DNA of 64,000 bases from Palsa-504 sp963753195. GTDB taxonomy: Bacteria; Actinomycetota; Actinomycetes; Streptosporangiales; Streptosporangiaceae. How positions within the stretch are numbered: the first letter of the stretch is position 1; each line of letters opens with the position of its first letter. The stretch spans positions 310,001 to 374,000 of the forward strand of contig CAVWBH010000003.1 of assembly GCA_963753195.1 (NCBI GenBank), in the 5' to 3' direction. The translations under genes and the position numbers were made by a program. The notes beneath the pieces are model-generated. The model did no database searches. It worked only from the letters and a program-made list of their open reading frames with translations, and was not told where the DNA came from. Below are positions 52,477 through 60,933 of this stretch, one piece after another.

Positions 52477-53088
52477 CTACCGAAGCGTGAACCCGAGGTA
52501 GGCGGCCGCCTCCTGCGCCGGGCGCCCGGCCCACAGGCGAGCGTAGTTATCGCTGGTGGACAGCGACCTGGTCTCGACCCGGTCCAGGTACAGGCGGCCG
52601 CCGAGGTGATCGATCTCGTGCTGCGCGATACGAGCCGGCCACCCCGAGAACACCCGGTCCACGGGCAGGCCGTGCTCATCGAGCGCTTCGACCCGAACGG
52701 CCCGGTGGCGCGCCACCGACCCGGTGAGCCCGGGGACGCTCAGGCACCCTTCGTAGAAGCTGACCTGCTCGCCGCCGGGGGCCGGGTGCAGCACGGGATT
52801 GACCAGGACGGTGAAGGGCAGCTCGTCCCGTTCCCTGGCCGTCCGCTCCTCGGGCGTCAGCTGCCCCCAGCGCTCCGGGCCGTCGTGCAGGACCGCGAGC
52901 TGGATCGGCACGCCGACCTGGGGCGCGGCCAGCCCGACCCCCGGCGCGGCCGCCATCGTGGCCCGCATCTGGGTGATGAGCAGCTGGAGCTCGCTGCTGC
53001 GCAGGTCGGACGGGTCAACCAGGTCAGCCGGGCGGCGCAGGATGGGATCGCCGCACTGGACGATGGGCAGTACGCGCGGGCTGCTCAC
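52477..53088 (-). CDS. def: Peptide deformylase
   Basis: Removes the formyl group from new protein N-termini. Motif 1 GVGLAAPQVG near residue 50, motif 2 EGCLSVPG near 115, motif 3 QHEIDHLGG near 160 give the metal Cys and two His. Gly in motif 3 is HEIDHLGG where many have HEIDHLDG. 203 aa. GTG start; 5 bp after the oxidoreductase gene upstream. Confidence 0.95.
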   Translation of the reverse strand: MSSPRVLPIVQCGDPILRRPADLVDPSDLRSSELQLLITQMRATMAAAPGVGLAAPQVGVPIQLAVLHDGPERWGQLTPEERTARERDELPFTVLVNPVLHPAPGGEQVSFYEGCLSVPGLTGSVARHRAVRVEALDEHGLPVDRVFSGWPARIAQHEIDHLGGRLYLDRVETRSLSTSDNYARLWAGRPAQEAAAYLGFTLR

Positions 53089-53093
53089 GGCCG

Positions 53094-54224
53094 CTAGCCG
53101 ACCGCGTCCTGGCGGATCCCGGTGTCTGAGGCGCGCTGGATCTGCGCCAGCAGCTGGTGGTACCGGACGGCGGTGGCGAAGTCTGGCGCGGCCGGCCGGC
53201 CCTCGTTGATCGCCCGGGCGAACTCGCGGTACAGCACGGCGATGTTTCTCGGCGGCCCGGCGGGCACCGCCGCGGGTACCGGGCTGAACCGCGCGGGCAC
53301 CGGCAGGTCTTCGGACGAGCCGTCGGGTCGGGCCAGCTGGACGGCCCAGTCGGTGATGTGGATGCCGCCCGGCGTGGCGGGCCGGATCACCAAGGTGGCC
53401 TCGGTGCCCACGATGCGCACGTCGAAGCTCGGGCTGACCGGCGCCGAGCCGCCCTGCACCGCGACGGACGCCACCGCTCCGCTTTCAAGTGACCCGGCCA
53501 CGATGACCTGGTCCGGGGCGGTGACCGGCACCCGCTGCCCGGTCTCGATGACCGTGGTCTCCCGGTTGACCAGGGCCACGACGCCCGAGAGCTGGCGGAA
53601 CTCGCCGACCGCGCGGGCCAGGGTGGCCAGGATGTGGCCGGTCGAGATGGTGAGCACGGTGGCCCCGGCCGCCTTATCGGTGGCGTAGAGGTTGGCCTGC
53701 GGGATCTGGCGCCCCGCCGGGCCCCCGGCGGCCATCATGGCGACCGTCAGCGGCTGCCCGATAGCGCCGTTTTCGATGAGCTCCCGGACGAACAGCGCGC
53801 CGGGCGCCTGGTAGCCCTGCAAGCCGACGATGTGACGCACGCCGCGGGCCTCGGCCAGATCGGCCAGGGCGGCGGCCTGGGCGAGGTCGACCCCGAGCGG
53901 CCACTCCGAGAACACGTGCTTGCCGGCCGCCAGCGCGGCGCGGATCAGCTGGTCATGCTCGGGAACCTTGACCGTGACCGCGACGGCGTCCACCTCCGGG
54001 GAAGACACCAGCTCGGCGTCGTCAGCGAAGGCCAGGGGTATCCCGAAGGCCGCCGCGGTCTGCGAGGCGGTGCTCAGCCTGGTGGTCGCCACGGCGGTGA
54101 CCTGGAACTCATCCAGCGCGGCCAGCGCGGGGAGATGGGCCGCGGTGCCCCAGCCCCGGCCGGGGGTCGCGCCGATGACGCCGACCCGGATCGGCGGACT
54201 GCTCTGCGGTTCGATCACGCTCAC
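53094..54224 (-). CDS. Gfo/Idh/MocA-family oxidoreductase
   Basis: 376-aa NAD(P)-dependent dehydrogenase. N-terminal Rossmann fold with VGVIGATPGRGWGTAAHLPAL, then VDAVAVTVKVPEHDQLIRAAL and KHVFSEWPLGVDLAQAAAL, where the usual Lys-Pro of EKP is replaced by EWP, so the catalytic Lys is missing or moved. The C-terminal domain is complete. Substrate unknown; a sugar or inositol is typical. Located 5 bp from def's start in the same direction. Confidence 0.88.
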   Translation of the reverse strand: MSVIEPQSSPPIRVGVIGATPGRGWGTAAHLPALAALDEFQVTAVATTRLSTASQTAAAFGIPLAFADDAELVSSPEVDAVAVTVKVPEHDQLIRAALAAGKHVFSEWPLGVDLAQAAALADLAEARGVRHIVGLQGYQAPGALFVRELIENGAIGQPLTVAMMAAGGPAGRQIPQANLYATDKAAGATVLTISTGHILATLARAVGEFRQLSGVVALVNRETTVIETGQRVPVTAPDQVIVAGSLESGAVASVAVQGGSAPVSPSFDVRIVGTEATLVIRPATPGGIHITDWAVQLARPDGSSEDLPVPARFSPVPAAVPAGPPRNIAVLYREFARAINEGRPAAPDFATAVRYHQLLAQIQRASDTGIRQDAVG

Positions 54225-54359
54225 GGCCTTATCCTGCCTTTCCGCTGGCCCGTCCGGCCTGCCATCCGCAGGAAATGCTAGCGGCAGGCGGCCTGCACCT
54301 CACCGCCCGCTGGTGGGATACTCAGTTCGGGGCGAGCCCGGGCAAAAGGAGCGCAAGCC

Positions 54360-55289
54360 ATGGCCGACCGAGTGGACTACGACGAGTTCGGGCTGTTCGG
54401 CGAGAACGCCGAGGAGTACGGCCTGCCCTTTGACCGCCCGCCGACCGTGCGGCGGGTCTTCACCGAGGTGGCCGGCGGGCGGCGGCTGAGCGCGCTGGTG
54501 TGGCAGGAGCGGGACCCGGAACTGGTCCTGCTGCACGGCGGATCCCAGAACGCCCATACCTGGGACACGGTGGCGATGGCCCTGGACCGTCCCCTGGTGG
54601 CCATTGACCTGCCCGGGCACGGCCACTCGGACGGCCCCGCAGTCCCCCGGGAAGGCCAGCTCGACATCCAGGCCAACGCGGCCGACGTCGCGACCGTCGT
54701 CCGCCAGCTCGCCCCGGCCGCCCGGGCGGTGGTCGGCATGTCGTTCGGCGGGATGACGACCATCGCGCTGGCGGCCGAAGCGCCGGAGCTGGTCAGGAAG
54801 GTCGTCCTGGTCGACGTGCTGCCCGGGGTCAAACCAGAGCGGGCCCGGCACATCACCGACTTCGTCGGCGGACCGACCAGCTTCGCCAGCCTGGACGAGC
54901 TGCTGGAGCGGACGGCCAAGTTCAACCCGACCCGATCCCGGTCGTCGCTGCGCCGCGGCATCTTGCACAACGCGGAGCAGCAGCCCGACGGCACCTGGGT
55001 ATGGCGGTGGGCCCGGCACCGCCGGGCCGTGCCAGACGATCCAGCCGCGGCGGAGACCCGCTACGAGCAACTCTGGGAGGATCTGTCAGCCATCACCGTG
55101 CCGGTGCTGCTGGCCCGGGGCATGCGGCCAGACTCGGTGCTGGACGACGACAACGAGCGGGAACTGCTGCGCCGGCTGCCTTCGGCCCAGGTCGTTCACG
55201 TCGAGGGAGCCGGCCACAGCCTGCAGGGCGACACGCCCCTGGAACTGGCCGGGATCATCGAGCGGTTCGTCTTCGGCTCCGGCTCCTGA
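54360..55289 (+). CDS. Alpha/beta hydrolase
   Basis: 309 aa. LVLLHGGSQNAHTWD (oxyanion loop) near residue 56, AIDLPGHGHSDGP near 82, nucleophile elbow GMSFGGMTTIA near 128 and C-terminal His in HVEGAGHSLQGDTP near 287. Epoxide-hydrolase or esterase-like; substrate unknown. Divergent from the Gfo/Idh gene, and copy B of the two-hairpin element begins 16 bp after its stop. Confidence 0.88.
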   Translation: MADRVDYDEFGLFGENAEEYGLPFDRPPTVRRVFTEVAGGRRLSALVWQERDPELVLLHGGSQNAHTWDTVAMALDRPLVAIDLPGHGHSDGPAVPREGQLDIQANAADVATVVRQLAPAARAVVGMSFGGMTTIALAAEAPELVRKVVLVDVLPGVKPERARHITDFVGGPTSFASLDELLERTAKFNPTRSRSSLRRGILHNAEQQPDGTWVWRWARHRRAVPDDPAAAETRYEQLWEDLSAITVPVLLARGMRPDSVLDDDNERELLRRLPSAQVVHVEGAGHSLQGDTPLELAGIIERFVFGSGS

Positions 55290-55304
55290 CGCGCGGACTG
55301 TTTT

Positions 55305-55554
55305 CATGATCATGGGTCAAAACGGGCGCCCCGAGTCCGAAACGACCCATGATCATGGTCGGAGACCGTTATGTCTCAATGTGAGGTTGCGGCATAACGG
55401 GACATAACCGGCGGGGAGAGGGTGGGCCAGCGGCGGGGGCGGTACTACGGCCGGCCGCCTTCCGCGCCGCCCATCGACGCTGCCGCCGGCGCCGCTCCGG
55501 CCTGGAAGCAGGACCCTGACCAGCAGCAAAGCCCGGAAAGTCGGCACTACGGGC
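55305..55554. repeat. Two-hairpin intergenic element, copy B
   Basis: Hairpin 1: catgatcatgggtc (55305-55318) and gacccatgatcatg (55344-55357), perfect 14-bp arms, 25-base loop starting aaa and ending ccgaaac as in copy A. Hairpin 2: ccgttatg (55366-55373) with cataacgg (55393-55400), extended imperfectly. The tail 55511-55532 is identical to 27461-27482, and 55542-55554 to 27483-27495. It separates the hydrolase and DUF2252 genes. Confidence 0.85.
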
Positions 55555-55682
55555 TGCTTAAGTTCCTCGCTGGGCTCCTGACGGCCGGGCACTTCGCACT
55601 CCTGGGCCGGGACTAACGTCCCTACCAGCGTTTATGCGCAGGTGCGCACCCTCGGAGTAAAGGTAACGGGGAGGCGGGCCTG

Positions 55683-57197
55683 ATGAGCCGGATGTCACCA
55701 GGGGTGCTGGCCCCGCCGCATGAGCTGTATACGCCGGATGAGTGGCAGCAGCAGGGGCGCGAGCGGCGCAAGATGACGCCCCGGCTGAGCCATGGGCCGT
55801 GGGAGCCGGCACCGGACCGGCCCGATCCGATCGACATCCTCCAGGAGCAGGCCAGGACCCGGGTGCCCGAGCTGGTGCCGATCCGGTACGGGCGCATGGC
55901 CGCCTCGCCCTTCGCCTATTTCCGCGGCGCGGCCGCGCCGATGGCCTGGGACCTGGCGCACACGCCGACGTCCGATATCCGGGTGCAGGCCTGCGGGGAT
56001 GCGCACCTGCTGAACTTCGGCATGTTCGCCGCGCCGGACCGGCGGCTGGTGTTCGACATCAACGATTTCGATGAGACGCTGCCCGCGCCGTTCGAATGGG
56101 ACGTCAAGCGGCTGGCGGCCAGCTTCGCCGTCGCCGCCCGCGAGCAAGGGTTCGGCGACCGCGACGCGCACACCGCGGCGAAGCTGGCGGTGCGCAGCTA
56201 CCGCACCGAGATGGGCCACTACGCCTCGATGCGCTTCTTGAATGTCTGGTACTCCAGGATCGACATCGACGAGGTCACCCGGCTCTACGACACGCTCCAG
56301 CCGAGGAAGGCGGTGCAGCGCCGTCAGGCGGACATCGCCAAGGCCCGCCGCAGGACCAGCCTGAAGGCGTTCCTGAAGATGTGCGACCAGGTCGAGGGGC
56401 GGTACCGGATCCGGCCGGCCCACCCGGTGATCGTCCGCTACCCCATCGAGCGCCACCCCGAGGTCCTCAACGAGCTCCGGCACGCCATCACGCTGTACCA
56501 GGAGACGCTGCCCGCGGACCGGCATGAGGTGCTGCGCCGCTATTACTTCGGCGACTTCGCGCGCAAGGTGGTGGGGGTCGGCTCGGTCGGCACCGAGGCC
56601 TTCGTCTTGCTGCTGCTCGGTGACCGCCCGGACGAGCCGTTGTTCCTGCAGCTCAAGGAGGCGCAGGAGTCGGTGCTGGCCCCGTACGCGGGCAAGAGCG
56701 AGTACGCGCATCAGGGCGAGCGGGTGGTCAAGGGCCAGCAGCTGATGCAGGCCGCCACCGACCCGTTCCTGGGCTGGACCAGCGGCATCGGCACCGGCGG
56801 CACCGGCAGCATCGGGACCGGCATCGGCACCGGCATCGGCACCGGCGGCGGCACCGGCGGTCGGGGAGCCAGCGACGATGATCACCTGGGCCTGCACGTG
56901 GCGGCCAAGGACTACTACGTGCGGCAGCTGCGGGACATGAAGGGGAGCATGAGCGTCTCGCTGATGGACCCGGACCAGCTGGCCTACTACGGCAGGCTGT
57001 GCGGCTGGGCGCTGGCCCGCGCGCACGCCCGCACCGGGCGGGCCACCATGATCTCCGGCTACCTGGGCGGCAGCGAGGACTTCGACCAAGCCGTCGCCGA
57101 CTTCGCCGTCGCCTACGCCGGCCAGAACGAGCGCGATTACCAGCAGCTGCGCAAGGCCATCTCGGACGCGCGCGTACTGGCGACCGCCGGGCAGTAG
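55683..57197 (+). CDS. DUF2252 protein with Gly/Thr/Ile insert
   Basis: 504 aa of the DUF2252 family, a kinase-like fold of unknown function. The conserved ACGDAHLLNFGMFAAPDRR near residue 101 and FDINDFDETLPAPFEWDVKRLA near 122 mark the putative catalytic region; FRGAAAPMAWDLAH precedes it. An insert near 360-395 reads GIGTGGTGSIGTGIGTG and is encoded by 12-bp-like repeats. GGGGAGG precedes the ATG. No partner gene is evident. Confidence 0.85.
   Translation: MSRMSPGVLAPPHELYTPDEWQQQGRERRKMTPRLSHGPWEPAPDRPDPIDILQEQARTRVPELVPIRYGRMAASPFAYFRGAAAPMAWDLAHTPTSDIRVQACGDAHLLNFGMFAAPDRRLVFDINDFDETLPAPFEWDVKRLAASFAVAAREQGFGDRDAHTAAKLAVRSYRTEMGHYASMRFLNVWYSRIDIDEVTRLYDTLQPRKAVQRRQADIAKARRRTSLKAFLKMCDQVEGRYRIRPAHPVIVRYPIERHPEVLNELRHAITLYQETLPADRHEVLRRYYFGDFARKVVGVGSVGTEAFVLLLLGDRPDEPLFLQLKEAQESVLAPYAGKSEYAHQGERVVKGQQLMQAATDPFLGWTSGIGTGGTGSIGTGIGTGIGTGGGTGGRGASDDDHLGLHVAAKDYYVRQLRDMKGSMSVSLMDPDQLAYYGRLCGWALARAHARTGRATMISGYLGGSEDFDQAVADFAVAYAGQNERDYQQLRKAISDARVLATAGQ
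56787..56865 (+). repeat. In-frame Gly-Thr-Gly-Ile repeat in the DUF2252 gene
   Basis: ggcatcggcacc-type 12-bp units, mixed with ggcggcacc, encode alternating Gly, Thr and Ile. Confidence 0.75.
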
Positions 57198-57256
57198 CAG
57201 CACAGGGCAGTAGCAGCACAGGGCAGTAGCAGCCGGGGAGGCGGGGAGCCGGGAGG

Positions 57257-58984
57257 TCAGCGGGCCGAGAGGGCCCAGGCCCGGATCCTGGCGATGCGGG
57301 CCTGGATCTGGTCGGCGCTGGCCTGGGGCAGCGCGGGGCCGCCGCAGGACTGGCGCAGCTCGGCGTGGATGACCCCGTGGGGCTGGCCGGTGCGGTGGCT
57401 CCAGGCGCCGACCAGGCCGTTGAGTTCCTTGCGGAGGGCCGCGAGGGCTTCGCGGCTCACCGGCGCGGCGGCCCCGGGCTGAGCCGGGGCGGGGCCGGAC
57501 CGCGGGGCGCGGGAGCGGGCGGCGAGCTGGGCTTGCTGGTGCTTGCTGAGCAGGGTGCGGACCTGGTCGGGTTCGAGCAGGCCGGGCAGGCCGAGAAAGT
57601 CTTCCTCTTCCGCGGAGCCCGCGGCCGCCGCGGTGCCGAACTCGCCGCCGTCGTACAGGACCCGGTCGAAGTGAGCCGAGGCGCCCAGGGCCTGGAAGGC
57701 GGGCTCGTCCAGCCCAGCGTCCGGCGTGTCGCGCTGGCGCTGCGCCTCGGCCAGCTCGGCCTCCTCGGGCTCGGGGCCAGTGCTCGACCGAAGCACATGG
57801 TCGCGTTCGGCCTCAAGTTCGGCGGCGAAGGAGAGCAGGACCGGCACCGAGGGCAGGAACACCGATGCCGTCTCCCCCCGCCTGCGAGCCCGGACGAACC
57901 GGCCGACGGCCTGCGCGAAGTAGAGCGCGGTGGACACGCTGGTGGCGTACACGCCGACGGCGAGCCGCGGCAGGTCCACGCCCTCGGAGACCATCCGCAC
58001 GGCGACCATCCAGCGCTCGTCCGAGGCGGCGAACGCGGCGATCTTCTTGCTTGCGGTCTTGTCGTCGGACAGCACCACCACCGGACGCTTGCCCGTCAGC
58101 CCGCGCAACAGGGCCGCGTAGGCCCGAGCGTCCTCGTGATCGCCCGCGATGACCAGGCCGGCCGCGTCGGGCATGCCGCGGCGTACCTCGGTCAGCCGCT
58201 TGTCGGCGGCCGCCAGCACCCGGCTGACCCACTCCCCCGCCGGGTCCAGCGCGGTCCGCCAGGCCTGGGCGATCTGGTCCCTGGTCATCGGCGTGCCGAG
58301 GGTGGCGGTGATCTCGTCCCCGGCCCGGGTGCGCCAGCGCATCTCGCCGGAGTAGGCCAGGAAGATGACCGGGCGCACCACGCCGTCCTCCAGCGCCGGC
58401 CCGTAGCCGTACACGTAATCCGAGGCACTTCGCTTGACGCCGCCAGGTTCGTCGACATAACTGACGAACGGGATGGGGCTCGCGTCGCTGCGGAACGGCG
58501 TGCCGGTCAGCGCGAGCCGGCGCCGGGCCGGGTCGAACGCCTCCTTGACCGCATCACCCCAGGTCAGCGCGTCGCCCGCGTGATGGATCTCGTCGAAGAC
58601 GACCAGCGTGCGGCGGCGGGCGGTGCGCTGGCGGTGCAGGGCCGGATGCGCCGCGACCTGGGCGTAGGTGACGGCCACGCCGGCGAAGTCGGCGGCCGCC
58701 GGGCCCTGCGCGTTGCTGTAACTGGGGTCGATGGCGATGCCGAACCGGCTCGCGGCCTGCGCCCACTGGTGCTTGAGGTGCTCGGTGGGCGTGACGACGG
58801 TCAGCGCGGCGACCTCGCGCCGGGCGAGCAGCTCGGCCGCGACGGTGAGCGCGTACGCCGTCTTCCCCGCCCCGGGCGTGGCGACCAGCAGGAAATCACG
58901 CCTCGGGACCTTGAAGTACTCGCGGTACGCGTCCTGCTGCCACCCTCTGAGGTGATTCCCGGCGGGGTCGTGGTGCATGCTCAC
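57257..58984 (-). CDS. DEAD/DEAH-box helicase (superfamily 2)
   Basis: 575-aa SF2 helicase. Walker A ATPGAGKTAYAL near residue 36, the DEIH box in VVFDEIHHAGDAL near 130, motif III TGTPFRS near 160, and C-terminal VSEGVDLPRLAVGVYATS and QAVGRFVRAR (motif VI). After about residue 420 a helical tail of unknown role. Resembles XPB/type III restriction-like helicases common in actinomycetes next to the DUF3039 gene; DNA repair or RNA roles are guesses. Confidence 0.88.
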   Translation of the reverse strand: MSMHHDPAGNHLRGWQQDAYREYFKVPRRDFLLVATPGAGKTAYALTVAAELLARREVAALTVVTPTEHLKHQWAQAASRFGIAIDPSYSNAQGPAAADFAGVAVTYAQVAAHPALHRQRTARRRTLVVFDEIHHAGDALTWGDAVKEAFDPARRRLALTGTPFRSDASPIPFVSYVDEPGGVKRSASDYVYGYGPALEDGVVRPVIFLAYSGEMRWRTRAGDEITATLGTPMTRDQIAQAWRTALDPAGEWVSRVLAAADKRLTEVRRGMPDAAGLVIAGDHEDARAYAALLRGLTGKRPVVVLSDDKTASKKIAAFAASDERWMVAVRMVSEGVDLPRLAVGVYATSVSTALYFAQAVGRFVRARRRGETASVFLPSVPVLLSFAAELEAERDHVLRSSTGPEPEEAELAEAQRQRDTPDAGLDEPAFQALGASAHFDRVLYDGGEFGTAAAAGSAEEEDFLGLPGLLEPDQVRTLLSKHQQAQLAARSRAPRSGPAPAQPGAAAPVSREALAALRKELNGLVGAWSHRTGQPHGVIHAELRQSCGGPALPQASADQIQARIARIRAWALSAR

Positions 58985-59031
58985 GAGGGCGAGATGCTAC
59001 CGGTTCCGCGGCGCCGGCCGGGTGAACACGG

Positions 59032-59313
59032 CTAGTCGTTGCCGCCGTTGCCGCCGTTGTCGCCCGGGGGCAGGTGCTCGTAAATTTCCTTGCAGGTGGG
59101 GCAGACCGGGTAGCGCTTGGGGTCGCGGCTGGGCACCCAGACCTTGCCGCACAGCGCGGTGACCGGGGTGCCGGTCACCATGCTGTCGACGATCTTGCTC
59201 TTGTCGACGTAGTGCGCGAATCGCTCGTGATCGCCGTCACCGTGCGACACGTCGGGCCGCACATCCTCCTGGATGCGGGTCCGCTGGTCCGGAAGAACCT
59301 CAGTCTCGCTCAC
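59032..59313 (-). CDS. DUF3039 protein
   Basis: 93-aa zinc-ribbon-like protein: ALCGKVWVPSRDPKRYPVCPTCKEIYE holds three Cys in a metal-site pattern (read in pieces near residues 55-80). GTG 59313; the longer frame runs into YqgE out of frame. C-terminus ends in a Gly/Asn/Asp repeat. Family function unknown; its place beside a helicase and YqgE gene is conserved. Confidence 0.88.
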   Translation of the reverse strand: MSETEVLPDQRTRIQEDVRPDVSHGDGDHERFAHYVDKSKIVDSMVTGTPVTALCGKVWVPSRDPKRYPVCPTCKEIYEHLPPGDNGGNGGND

Positions 59314-59339
59314 CTTGGCGAGTCTAATTGAAGCTGGGT

Positions 59340-59927
59340 CTAGTTCAAGCTGGGATCGTCGGGATACGTCGCCACGTAGGCGAGCTCGCCGCCCTGGCGG
59401 CGCAGCACCGCGGGCCACAGGCGGGCCGGCTCGGCGCTGAACGCGTCGGCGGGCTCGGCCGGGACGACGTACCAGGCCCCCTCCTCGATCTCCGCGCTGA
59501 GCTGTCCCGCGCTCCAGCCCGCGTAGCCGGCGTACACCCGCAGCGAGGTGATCGCCGGGGCGAGCAGGCCGGGCGGGGCGTCGAGGTCGACCAGGCCGAG
59601 CCTGGTCATGGCCGGGGCTCCGCCATCCAGCGGGTGCCAGCCCACAGGCTCGTCGGTACCTGGCACCAGGGCGAGGGCGAGGGCGCTGTTCGGCGAGACG
59701 GGGCCGCCGGTGAACACCACCGGGGGGTCGGTGGCCAGGTCGGTCCACGGCTCGAGCACCTGCCCGACCGGGACCTGCGTCGGGCGGTTCAGCACCACGC
59801 CGAGAGTGCCCTGCTCGGGCTCGTGCTCGACGACCAGGACGATGGTGCGGTGGAAGTTCGGGTCTTCTAGCAGCGGGGTGGCGACGAGCAGGCGGCCCGT
59901 CAGTGCGTCCGATGCCATGTCGTCCAT
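59340..59927 (-). CDS. YqgE/AlgH family protein
   Basis: 195 aa from ATG 59927 (MDDMASDALTGRLLVATPLL); a second ATG at 59917 is possible. Signatures PNFHRTIVLVVEHEPEQGTLGVVLNRP near residue 24 in pieces, TGGPVSPNSALAL near 75 and YAGYAGWSAGQLSAEIEEGAW near 135. Function is not settled; linked to transcription or alginate regulation in Pseudomonas. The frame to 60350 is antisense to the MarR gene. Confidence 0.92.
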   Translation of the reverse strand: MDDMASDALTGRLLVATPLLEDPNFHRTIVLVVEHEPEQGTLGVVLNRPTQVPVGQVLEPWTDLATDPPVVFTGGPVSPNSALALALVPGTDEPVGWHPLDGGAPAMTRLGLVDLDAPPGLLAPAITSLRVYAGYAGWSAGQLSAEIEEGAWYVVPAEPADAFSAEPARLWPAVLRRQGGELAYVATYPDDPSLN

Positions 59928-60005
59928 GCATCTATCATCGGTCACGATCGGCGGTGGCGGTGTCCGGACACCCGGGTACCGCGCGCGCGGCGTTAGGCTG
60001 GATAG

Positions 60006-60542
60006 GTGAGCACGGAACCGGTCGCCTCCGGGCCTGCGCTGGCGTTGGCCTCCGACGCGCAGCCCCCGGGCCATGCCGAGATCGACGTCACCCGGCTGCG
60101 CGTCGCCCTGGCCCGCCTGTCCCGCTGGCTGCGCCGCCACGAGCTGGCGGGCCTGACGCCGACCCAGCTCGCCGCGCTGGCCACGATCGGGAAGACCGGG
60201 CCGATGCGGCTCGGCGATCTGGCCGCGGCCGAGGGCATCGCCCCGTCGACCCTCACCCGGCTGGTGACCGCGCTGGAGGACAGCGGCTACGTGCGCCGGC
60301 TCGCCGACCCCAGCGACGCCCGGGCCAGCACCCTGAGCATCACCCCGCACGGGCAGGACGCGCTCCAGCGCATCCGGGCGGAAACGACCTTGATGCTGAC
60401 CGCGAGCCTGGATCTGCTCACGCCCGATCAGCGGTCCGCGCTGGCGGCGGCGCTGCCGGTCCTGGAACGGCTCGCGGAGGCGCAGCCGACCACCGGGGGC
60501 GGGACCTCGTTACCTGTTTTCTGCTTGCTGGCGGTCGGCTAG
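60006..60542 (+). CDS. MarR-family transcriptional regulator
   Basis: 178 aa with HTH near residues 70-95 (LGDLAAAEGIAPSTLTRLVTALEDSGYVRR) read in pieces and wing DPSDARASTLSITPHG. Divergent from yqgE, with 78 bp between starts. Its 3' end overlaps hspR's 3' end by 33 bp on the opposite strand. Ligand and targets unknown. Confidence 0.9.
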   Translation: MSTEPVASGPALALASDAQPPGHAEIDVTRLRVALARLSRWLRRHELAGLTPTQLAALATIGKTGPMRLGDLAAAEGIAPSTLTRLVTALEDSGYVRRLADPSDARASTLSITPHGQDALQRIRAETTLMLTASLDLLTPDQRSALAAALPVLERLAEAQPTTGGGTSLPVFCLLAVG

Positions 60543-60836
60543 GCGGCGGGCCAGTTCATCGCGTTCCCTGATGACCTCGGCGAGCCGCCGTTCGAGTTCG
60601 ATGATGCGGCGGATGGCCAGCAGGGTGATGCCTTCGTCAGCCATGCTGACGACCCGCTGGATGACCCGGATCTCGTGCCGCGTATAGCGGCGCTGGCGGC
60701 CGGCCGACCGTTGCGGCGAGACGACCTGCAGCTCGTCCACACGGCGCAGGAACGCCTGCTTGACCGCGAGCATCTCCGCGACCTGCCCGACCGTGTACAG
60801 CGGCGCGTACTCGTCCTCTAGCGGTGATGGGGCCAT
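60510..60836 (-). CDS. hspR: HspR-like MerR-family heat-shock regulator
   Basis: 108 aa from ATG 60836, with GGAGGAGGG upstream. MerR HTH: LYTVGQVAEMLAVKQAFLRRVDEL near residue 12 and RYTRHEIRVIQRVVSMADEG near 50, then a coiled coil (LERRLAEVIRERDELARRLAD). HspR represses dnaK/clpB/hsp20 genes in actinomycetes with DnaK as co-repressor. Next to hsp20, though a strong terminator lies between them. No DnaK operon is present, so this may be an Hsp20-specific paralogue. Confidence 0.82.
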   Translation of the reverse strand: MAPSPLEDEYAPLYTVGQVAEMLAVKQAFLRRVDELQVVSPQRSAGRQRRYTRHEIRVIQRVVSMADEGITLLAIRRIIELERRLAEVIRERDELARRLADRQQAENR

Positions 60837-60863
60837 GGCGTTCCCTCCTCCTGGCCAGATGGT

Positions 60864-60903
60864 AAGCGGCCGGCGGGGCGCTTCCGCGCCCCGCCGGCCG
60901 CTT
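60864..60903. terminator. Strong hairpin terminator between hsp20 and hspR
   Basis: aagcggccggcggggcgc (60864-60881), loop ttcc, and the exact complement at 60886-60903: a perfect 18-bp stem, the best hairpin in the window. It follows the hsp20 stop by 30 bp. It should end hsp20 transcription before hspR, so hspR needs its own promoter or readthrough. Confidence 0.85.
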
Positions 60904-60933
60904 GATTTCGTTACCGTGCTGCCGCTACCTGGG

